6,647 nucleotides of DNA from an uncultured Filifactor sp. (GTDB lineage Bacteria; Bacillota; Clostridia; Peptostreptococcales; Filifactoraceae): positions 1 through 6,647 of the forward strand of contig CAMYCP010000074.1 of assembly GCA_947254385.1 (NCBI GenBank), read 5' to 3'. Positions within the stretch are counted from its first letter, which is position 1. Each line of letters starts with the position of its first letter. The notes below the pieces were generated by a model. That model had not been told where the DNA came from, did not search any database, and saw only the letters and a list, made by a program, of their open reading frames with translations. Positions 1 to 4,812 of this stretch are shown in pieces. The translations under genes and the position numbers were made by a program.

Positions 1-159
1 AATTTTAACACTTTTGGAGTACATAAAAACTATGGTTTTTTCTCCATTTTTAATCCCAACTTGAGATTGATAAATTAAACAAAATATAAAATATATCAAA
101 TGATAAGCATATCTAAAATTAAAAAATAAACTCAACCTTTCAATTTTTAATTTTATCAT
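1..159 (-). CDS. Possible partial gene downstream of yneA (5' end only, runs off the window)
   Basis: Reading leftward, an ATG at 159-157 overlaps the TGA stop of the LysM gene (ATGA overlap), and the frame stays open for all 53 codons to the window edge. The product begins MIKLKIERLSLFFNF. It has a hydrophobic, aromatic-rich stretch at about residues 17-31, and then a more ordinary segment (VGIKNGEKTIVFMYSKSVKI) at about 34-53. The stop-coupled start is typical of translational coupling in an operon. Against it, there is no clear ribosome binding site, the first half looks like translated AT-rich intergenic DNA, and the opposite strand is also open in the aligned frame (1-78, ending in TAA). 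That opposite frame could instead be the tail of a rightward gene. I recognise no family. It does not resemble the resolvase YneB that follows yneA in Bacillus. Confidence 0.28.
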   Translation of the reverse strand, partial: MIKLKIERLSLFFNFRYAYHLIYFIFCLIYQSQVGIKNGEKTIVFMYSKSVKI

Positions 160-161
160 TT
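98..161. repeat. AT-rich inverted repeat at the 3' end of the yneA-like gene
   Basis: Perfect 11-bp arms AAAATTAAAAA (115-125) and TTTTTAATTTT (144-154) flank an 18-nt loop. An outer pair, AAATGAT (98-104) and ATCATTT (155-161), extends the structure across a one-sided 10-nt bulge. On the plus strand a run of seven T (159-165) follows the outer arm, which is the layout of an intrinsic terminator. The stem is almost purely A-T, so it would be weak. It could end a rightward transcript from the left edge, or it could simply reflect base composition. Confidence 0.3.
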
Positions 162-494
162 TTTTACCGGTATATACAATACCTGTCCCACTTTAATTAC
201 GTTGCCCGTAAGATTATTCAATTTTTTTATCTCGTATATAAAAAATCTTGTGTCTTCTCCTTCCGCCTTATATTGTGTGGCTATATCCCACAAAGTGTCT
301 CCGGATCTTATTTGAAGTTCGCTTACGGTTTCATATTTGATTTTTCTCTCGTACTTGAAAGATTTTGCAAAATAAATTGTAAATATAGATGTTATAATGA
401 TTGTGAGCAACAAAAAAAGTCTTTTAAAATTCAATCTTCTCGCATAACGGTAAGTATTTTTTCCACTTTTTAATTTACTGTAATACTCGTTCAT
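156..494 (-). CDS. yneA: LysM-domain membrane-anchored cell-division suppressor, YneA-like
   Basis: The 112-residue product has three parts: a basic cytoplasmic N-terminus (about 1-25), one transmembrane segment (about 26-43, LFLLLTIIITSIFTIYFA) and a C-terminal LysM domain (about 61-111) with the hallmark GDTLWDIA and a closing GQVLYIPVKK. This architecture and length match YneA, the Bacillus SOS protein (about 105 residues) that halts septation during DNA damage. YneA is known to act at the membrane through its exported LysM part. The gene is divergent from lexA, as in B. subtilis, and sits behind three LexA boxes, which strongly supports the assignment. The ATG at 494 is chosen because GAAGGAG lies 6 nt upstream. 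An in-frame ATG at 572 would start upstream of the promoter and inside an operator. LysM proteins are diverse, so the division-blocking role is inferred from context and not from a specific motif. Confidence 0.85.
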   Translation of the reverse strand: MNEYYSKLKSGKNTYRYARRLNFKRLFLLLTIIITSIFTIYFAKSFKYERKIKYETVSELQIRSGDTLWDIATQYKAEGEDTRFFIYEIKKLNNLTGNVIKVGQVLYIPVKK

Positions 495-500
495 AATTTT

Positions 501-507
501 CTCCTTC
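501..507 (-). promoter_or_regulatory. Ribosome binding site fixing the yneA-like start
   Basis: GAAGGAG on the minus strand ends 6 nt before the ATG at 494. It is the only Shine-Dalgarno match near any candidate start of this frame, and it rules out the longer start at 572. It lies only 2 bp from the first SOS box. Confidence 0.8.
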
Positions 508-509
508 AA

Positions 510-521
510 GAACAAACGTTC
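510..521. promoter_or_regulatory. LexA operator (SOS box) 1
   Basis: GAACAAACGTTC fits the Firmicute LexA/DinR consensus GAAC-RNRY-GTTY with a perfect dyad in the outer arms. It lies between the predicted yneA -10 and its ribosome binding site, at or just after the expected transcription start (about 522). LexA bound here would block initiation or early elongation of yneA. Confidence 0.9.
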
Positions 522-528
522 TAAAAAG

Positions 529-557
529 AGATTATCAGAACAAGTGTTCTTTGTCAA
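529..557 (-). promoter_or_regulatory. Predicted sigma-A promoter of the yneA-like gene
   Basis: On the minus strand a perfect -35 TTGACA (557-552) is followed by either GATAAT (536-531, 15-nt spacer, 5 of 6 matches) or TAATCT (534-529, 17-nt spacer, preceded by an extended TG). SOS box 2 fills the spacer, so polymerase and LexA would compete directly. The expected start is near 522, giving a leader of about 28 nt. The -35 is firm; the exact -10 is uncertain. Confidence 0.7.
538..549. promoter_or_regulatory. LexA operator (SOS box) 2
   Basis: GAACAAGTGTTC matches GAAC-RNRY-GTTY at every defined position. Its centre is 28 bp from that of box 1. It sits between the -35 and -10 of the yneA promoter, the classic position for full repression. 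Confidence 0.9.
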
Positions 558-566
558 GAAAAATAA

Positions 567-578
567 GAACAAATGTTT
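567..578. promoter_or_regulatory. LexA operator (SOS box) 3
   Basis: GAACAAATGTTT satisfies GAAC-RNRY-GTTY (T is allowed at the last position), but it is less symmetric than the other two and so probably weaker. Its centre is 29 bp from that of box 2. It overlaps the proposed -35 of lexA by two bases, so it is the likely autoregulatory operator of lexA and the genes behind it. Confidence 0.8.
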
Positions 579-605
579 TATTATAAAAATTTTTTATGAT
601 ATTAT
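577..605 (+). promoter_or_regulatory. Predicted promoter of the lexA operon
   Basis: An extended -10, TGATATTAT (597-605; hexamer TATTAT at 600-605, 5 of 6 matches), lies 17 bp after a weak -35 TTTATT (577-582). Position next to SOS box 3 makes biological sense. It predicts a start near 612 and an untranslated leader of about 125 nt, which is long. A weaker alternative is TTTACA (653-658) with TATTTT (676-681), but it is about 75 bp from the nearest operator and so would not be directly blocked by LexA. Confidence 0.45.
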
Positions 606-738
606 ATACAAAAGGGATTTCTAAAAAAATAATAAAAATCAAAACAATAAATTTTACATTGTAAGATAAATATTTTATTTTTTGAAAATGAAATTTTTAG
701 AGGTTTACTAAAATAAAAATAAAATCGGAGGAGTTAAG

Positions 739-1362
739 ATGTTCGCAGATTTAAGTGAAAAGGAATTTAAGACTTTGGAGTTTATTGCGCAATATATCGA
801 AGAGAACGGATATTCGCCGTCGGTACGTGAAATTTCGGCAAATGTCGGTTTTAAATCCACTTCGTCGGCGCACGCTTGTATAAAAGCTCTGGAAGAAAAA
901 AAGTATATCCGAAAAGATTCGGCAAAATCACGTGCAATAGAAGTTTTAAGCGGTATATCGTCAAATGCGTTAAATAAGTCCGAGACGGCAAGCGTTCCGC
1001 TTGTAGGTAAAATTTCCGCAGGCGAGCCGATTTTGGCGGTAGAAAATATTGAAGAGTATTTTCCCGTACCGAAAGAGTTTATTAACGAGAATCCGCATTT
1101 TATTTTAAAAATAAGCGGTGACAGCATGATAAACGCAGGTATTTTAAACGGTGATTACGTTTTTATAGAGGCGGTAAATTACGCACACAACGGGGAGATA
1201 GTGGCCGCTATGATAAATGAGGAATATGCCACGATAAAAAGATTTTATAAGGAAGACGGTCATTTCAGACTGCAACCGGAAAATGACAAGTACGATCCTA
1301 TAATTACCGATAAAGTCAGAATTATCGGCAGAGTTAAGATGTTGTTTAGAAAAAGTATTTAA
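739..1362 (+). CDS. lexA: LexA, SOS response transcriptional repressor (self-cleaving)
   Basis: LexA dimers bind SOS boxes. Contact with RecA filaments on damaged DNA triggers self-cleavage and derepression. The 207-residue product has a full LexA layout. The N-terminal winged helix-turn-helix (about 1-65) includes SPSVREISANVGFKSTSSAHACIKALEEKKYI. After a linker comes the cleavage site A94-G95 within KISAGEP. The S24-type serine-lysine dyad is S129 in SGDSM and K167 in ATIKRF, and the domain ends with QPENDKYDPI and IIGRVK. Length is normal for the family and all catalytic residues are present, so the protein should be active. The ATG at 739 follows a strong GGAGGAG (727-733) by 5 nt. It is divergent from the yneA-like gene with three shared SOS boxes, and it is followed after 15 bp by a GH13 gene with no terminator between. 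Confidence 0.97.
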   Translation: MFADLSEKEFKTLEFIAQYIEENGYSPSVREISANVGFKSTSSAHACIKALEEKKYIRKDSAKSRAIEVLSGISSNALNKSETASVPLVGKISAGEPILAVENIEEYFPVPKEFINENPHFILKISGDSMINAGILNGDYVFIEAVNYAHNGEIVAAMINEEYATIKRFYKEDGHFRLQPENDKYDPIITDKVRIIGRVKMLFRKSI

Positions 1363-1365
1363 AAA

Positions 1366-1373
1366 AGCAGGTG
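1366..1373 (+). promoter_or_regulatory. Ribosome binding site supporting a GTG start for the GH13 gene
   Basis: AGCAGGTG differs from AGGAGGTG at one position and ends 4 nt before the GTG at 1378. It supports the GTG start over the first in-frame ATG (codon 39), which would cut into the N-terminal beta domain. Confidence 0.7.
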
Positions 1374-1377
1374 TATC

Positions 1378-3225
1378 GTGCCTTTAATAAGATATAATTC
1401 ACTTAAAAACAAAACCCCGGCGGGAGCTGTAGAAAAAGGGAAAGAAATAAATTTGGAAATTTCCGCCGACAGTTCTTTGAGTCCGTTAGGCATGAAGTTT
1501 ATATTAAACAATGACTACGGCAAAACCATACTCACGGAAAATATGTTTTTCACTCCGGGTAATAATTGTTCTGTATATTCAGTTTCTTTTACCGCACCCG
1601 AAACGGGAATTTATTTTTATCATTTTGTTTTAAAAACTCCCAAGGGCGAACACGCCATATATAAAGACGGATATGAGGCAAAAATAAGTGACGATATAGT
1701 CCCGTGGCAACTTACGGTTTATGAGAAAGACAGCTCATGCGATTATTTGGCAGGTTCAGTTATGTATCAGATCTTTCCGGACAGATTTTGCAGAAAAAAA
1801 GACGCCCTAAAACTTGTAGCTAAAAATGAGACTGAACGCACACTGCACGCAAATTGGGATGAAATTCCAAATTCAGCAATAGATACTGAGTTTTACACGG
1901 CTAAAGATTTTTTTATGGGCAATATTGAAGGAATAATTCAAAAACTTGACTACATAGCATCTTTAGGAGTCAATATAATATACTTGAATCCGATTTTTGA
2001 AAGTGCTGAAAATCATAGATACTCAACTGCCGATTACAAAAATATCGACCCGTATCTCGGTACGATTGAAGATTTTAAAAAATTAAAATCTGAGTGTAAA
2101 AAAAGAAATATCATGATTATCTTGGACGGTGTGTTCAGTCATAGCGGAGCGGACAGCATATATTTCAACAAGTATGGACGCTACAATTCGGTTGGGGCTT
2201 ATCAAGATATAAATTCAAAGTATTATCCATGGTACAATTTTATAGAATTTCCAAACAAGTACAAAAGTTGGTGGGGGTTTGACAATTTGCCGGACTTTAA
2301 TAAAGATAATCCGGATTACGAAAATTTTATAACCGATACTGAAAGCGGAATACTTGCATATTGGCAGGATTTAGGGGTTGACGGCTGGAGACTGGACGTA
2401 GCGGATGAATTTCCGGATCATTTTTTGGATTCCATACGCAGAACCGTCAAACAAAAAAATCCTAACGCTTTTATAATCGGTGAAGTCTGGGAAGATGCAA
2501 CCACAAAGATGAGTTACAACAAAAGAAGACGCTATCTTCTGGGCAAACAGTTGGATAGCGTTATGAACTACCCTTGGAAAAACGCAATCATCAAATTTAT
2601 AAAAGACCGAAACGCCGAAGATTTTGCATATCAACTGAACACAATAAAAGAAAACTATCCGCCCTCGGCTTTAAGATTGCTCATGAACAGTTTAAGCACC
2701 CACGACACGGTAAGAATACTGAACATTCTCGGCATAACTCACACGGTAGACAACGACAAAAAACCGTACTATACCTTGACCGATGAAGAAATAAGCCGTG
2801 CGGTATTTCTCGAAAAATTTGCGGCATTTTTGCAATTTACACTTCCCGGCATACCGTGTATCTATTACGGCGATGAAGTCGGGCTTGACGGATTTCAAGA
2901 TCCTTTTAACCGCAAAACTTATCCGTATGGCAAAGAAAATATGGAGCTTTTGGATTTTTATATAAATTTAAGCAAAATCAGATTAAAATATAAACTTGAG
3001 TTTAGTGGCGAATTCAATATCATCTATGCAAAAAAAAGCACGCTCGTATTTAATCGAAACAATCTTATATGTACAATCAACATGGACGATCAGCCGACTT
3101 ATATAAACCTCACCTTGAAAGGAAAAAATGTATACGGCGCATCGGACACGGTAATAAGTAATCTCGGTATTATACTCCCTGCGCTTTCATTTAACATAAT
3201 AGAGAAAGAGAAAAATAATGCGTAA
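1378..3225 (+). CDS. GH13 alpha-glucan hydrolase (cyclomaltodextrinase / neopullulanase / maltogenic amylase type)
   Basis: The 615-residue enzyme has an N-terminal beta-sandwich region (about 1-115), a GH13 barrel entered at GSVMYQIFPDRF (126-137) and a short C-terminal beta region (about 545-615). Conserved regions are clear: LDGVFSHSG (249-257), nucleophile D340 in GWRLDVADE, acid/base E369 in IIGEVWED, and transition-state aspartate D443 in STHDTVR. HANWDEIP (157-164) and KRRRYLLGKQLDSVMNYP (382-399) resemble a Firmicute group of cytoplasmic GH13 enzymes, possibly subfamily 39. Such enzymes cleave alpha-1,4 bonds, and sometimes alpha-1,6 bonds, in cyclodextrins, pullulan or maltodextrins; the exact substrate cannot be read from the sequence. 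There is no signal peptide, so it should act inside the cell. It begins with GTG 15 bp after lexA and overlaps malQ by 8 bp, implying co-transcription with both. Confidence 0.93.
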   Translation: MPLIRYNSLKNKTPAGAVEKGKEINLEISADSSLSPLGMKFILNNDYGKTILTENMFFTPGNNCSVYSVSFTAPETGIYFYHFVLKTPKGEHAIYKDGYEAKISDDIVPWQLTVYEKDSSCDYLAGSVMYQIFPDRFCRKKDALKLVAKNETERTLHANWDEIPNSAIDTEFYTAKDFFMGNIEGIIQKLDYIASLGVNIIYLNPIFESAENHRYSTADYKNIDPYLGTIEDFKKLKSECKKRNIMIILDGVFSHSGADSIYFNKYGRYNSVGAYQDINSKYYPWYNFIEFPNKYKSWWGFDNLPDFNKDNPDYENFITDTESGILAYWQDLGVDGWRLDVADEFPDHFLDSIRRTVKQKNPNAFIIGEVWEDATTKMSYNKRRRYLLGKQLDSVMNYPWKNAIIKFIKDRNAEDFAYQLNTIKENYPPSALRLLMNSLSTHDTVRILNILGITHTVDNDKKPYYTLTDEEISRAVFLEKFAAFLQFTLPGIPCIYYGDEVGLDGFQDPFNRKTYPYGKENMELLDFYINLSKIRLKYKLEFSGEFNIIYAKKSTLVFNRNNLICTINMDDQPTYINLTLKGKNVYGASDTVISNLGIILPALSFNIIEKEKNNA

Positions 3226-4588
3226 AGCCGGTATACTCATGCACATTTCATCCCTGCCCTCCCCTGAAGGAATAGGCACATTCGGACGTGAGGCTTATGA
3301 ATTTGTGGATTTTCTGGTAAAATCAAAACAAAAAATATGGCAAATCTTGCCGTTGACATACACGTCGCCTATAGATAAATTTTCACCTTATAAAAGTGTC
3401 AGCGTCTTTTCGGGAAATACCGATTTTATAGATATAAGAGAACTTCACAATGAAAATCTCTGCTCTTACCCTGAGTTTATATCGTCCGATCCCGGCAAAA
3501 CGGACTATGAATATGTAAGAAAAACTAAAATAAAATATCTTAAAGAGGTGTATAAAAACAGGTTTAACATGGATTTAAGCGAATACGACGAATTTATCAA
3601 AAAAAATGAATTCTGTCTAAAACCGTTCGCAAAATATTTAAAAAACAATACCATAGATGAAATTGAAACGGAATACGTATTTTTTACTCAATATTTGTTT
3701 TTTAAGCAGTGGAATAAATTGCATAAATATGCAAACGACAAAGGTATATCCATACTTGGAGATATGCCGATATATATTTCCGAAAATTCCGCTGATTTTG
3801 ATGAAAATAAAGATTTGTTTTTAACCGACAAAAACGGAAACCTTTCGGGAGTTGCAGGAGTTCCGCCGGATGCGTTCTCGTCTGTCGGTCAGCGTTGGGG
3901 CAATCCGCTGTACAACTGGGAGAAAATGGAAGATGATAATTTTGCGTGGTGGATGAAACGTTTTGAATTTAATCTTTCTATGTACGACATAATAAGAATG
4001 GATCATTTCAGGGCATTTGACCGTTTTTACGCAATATATGAAAATAACGGAAAGTGGCTAAAAGGCCCCGGCAAAAAGTTTTTCGACATATTTAAAGCAA
4101 AATTTCCGAATGCAAAAATCATAGCGGAAGATCTCGGAATAATTGATGACGGTGTAAGAGACCTTTTAAAATATACAGGCTTTCCGGGTATGAAAGTTCT
4201 TGAATTTGCCTTTGATTCAGATAACAATAATTTAAACCTCCCTCACAATTATGAAAAAAATGTTGTATCTTACACGGGAACTCACGACAACAAAACACTC
4301 AAAGAATGGCTCGAAACGGAAGATAGGCGCATAGTGGATTACGCCATACAATATATGAGACTCAACACTTACGACAAATACACGGAAGGAATGGTGCGCA
4401 CGGTATTTTCATCAGTTGCGGATACAGTAATAATCCCTATACAGGATTGGCTGGATCTTGGAAAAGAAGATCGCATGAATACTCCGTCAACTACTTTCGG
4501 TAACTGGCTTTTCAGAATTAAACCGAATGTCTTGACTGAAGAACTGTCAAATAAAATTTCATATCTTACAACACTCTACGGCAGATAA
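3218..4588 (+). CDS. malQ: 4-alpha-glucanotransferase (amylomaltase, GH77)
   Basis: MalQ transfers alpha-1,4-glucan segments between maltodextrins, releasing glucose and making longer chains for phosphorylase. GH77 marks are GILMHISSLPSPEGIGTFG (5-23), GDMPIYIS (181-188), GVAGVPPDAFSSVGQRWGNPLYNW (211-234), nucleophile D262 in RMDHFRAF, acid/base E304 in IIAEDLG, GFPGMKVLEFAFD (321-333), D357 in GTHDN, and MNTPSTTFGNW (420-430). All three catalytic acids are present. At 456 residues it is somewhat shorter than the usual 480-500. The region before QYLFFKQW (158-165) lacks the usual Trp-rich stretch, and the loop before GKWLKGPG is short. The usual GDSPYQSFSAFAGNP is changed to FSPYKSVSVFSGNTD (55-69). 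The start overlaps the GH13 stop within ATGCGTAA. With only a purine-rich AGAGAAAGAG upstream, translation is probably coupled. No signal peptide, so cytoplasmic. Confidence 0.95.
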   Translation: MRKAGILMHISSLPSPEGIGTFGREAYEFVDFLVKSKQKIWQILPLTYTSPIDKFSPYKSVSVFSGNTDFIDIRELHNENLCSYPEFISSDPGKTDYEYVRKTKIKYLKEVYKNRFNMDLSEYDEFIKKNEFCLKPFAKYLKNNTIDEIETEYVFFTQYLFFKQWNKLHKYANDKGISILGDMPIYISENSADFDENKDLFLTDKNGNLSGVAGVPPDAFSSVGQRWGNPLYNWEKMEDDNFAWWMKRFEFNLSMYDIIRMDHFRAFDRFYAIYENNGKWLKGPGKKFFDIFKAKFPNAKIIAEDLGIIDDGVRDLLKYTGFPGMKVLEFAFDSDNNNLNLPHNYEKNVVSYTGTHDNKTLKEWLETEDRRIVDYAIQYMRLNTYDKYTEGMVRTVFSSVADTVIIPIQDWLDLGKEDRMNTPSTTFGNWLFRIKPNVLTEELSNKISYLTTLYGR

Positions 4589-4686
4589 AAGCTTACTATT
4601 CAGCCTATCATAACAACAAAAATGATTCCAATATTTATAGCCGTCAGTGCATTGTTTTAAAAATAACAATATATCAAAATCAAATA

Positions 4687-4716
4687 ATTGACAGCATTAT
4701 TGGAGTGCTGAACAAT
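4687..4716 (+). promoter_or_regulatory. Dyad overlapping a TTGACA element upstream of the DUF4153-type gene
   Basis: ATTG-A-CAGCA (4687-4696) is complementary to TGCTG-AA-CAAT (4706-4716) around a 9-nt loop. This forms a 9-bp interrupted stem, more GC-rich than its surroundings. A perfect -35 hexamer TTGACA (4688-4693) begins inside the left arm, and AACAAT (4711-4716, 4 of 6 matches) stands 17 bp further on. It may be a promoter with an embedded operator, or an RNA hairpin at the end of the malQ transcript. No T-run follows the stem, so a normal intrinsic terminator is unlikely. Confidence 0.35.
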
Positions 4717-4741
4717 AAAAGTTTAAAATATAAAAATAATT

Positions 4742-4770
4742 TTAAAAATCTTTATAATTTCAGGTATAAT
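4742..4770 (+). promoter_or_regulatory. Predicted sigma-A promoter of the DUF4153-type gene
   Basis: A perfect -10 TATAAT (4765-4770) lies 17 bp after TTAAAA (4742-4747, 4 of 6 matches to TTGACA). A second TATAAT occurs at 4753-4758. The predicted start near 4777 gives a leader of about 36 nt. The region is very AT-rich, so chance matches are possible, but the spacing and distance to the gene fit. Confidence 0.5.
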
Positions 4771-4812
4771 AAGCATTAAGATACTGAAAATTTATTTTTA
4801 TGTGAGGTCGAT

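Noticed and set aside
15..50. TGGAG...CTCCA / AAAAAC...GTTTTT hairpin followed by T residues as a terminator
   Set aside because: The two stem parts are separated by an asymmetric 5-by-1 internal loop and the inner stem is almost all A-T. It is too weak to call, and it may lie inside a coding frame.
273..473. Plus-strand 66-codon frame opposite the yneA-like gene
   Set aside because: It is a shadow of the LysM coding sequence on the other strand, with no ribosome binding site and no recognisable domain.
495..572. N-terminal extension of the yneA-like protein starting at an ATG at 572
   Set aside because: It would begin upstream of the promoter and inside SOS box 3, has no ribosome binding site, and its sequence is not protein-like. 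The GAAGGAG before 494 fixes the shorter start.
708..1127. Minus-strand 139-codon frame opposite lexA
   Set aside because: It is antisense to the well-defined LexA coding region, has an arbitrary composition and lacks a ribosome binding site.
1283..1304. Internal promoter for GH13/malQ near the end of lexA (ATGACA ... TATAAT)
   Set aside because: The spacing is only 10 bp and no acceptable -35 lies 16-18 bp upstream of the TATAAT.
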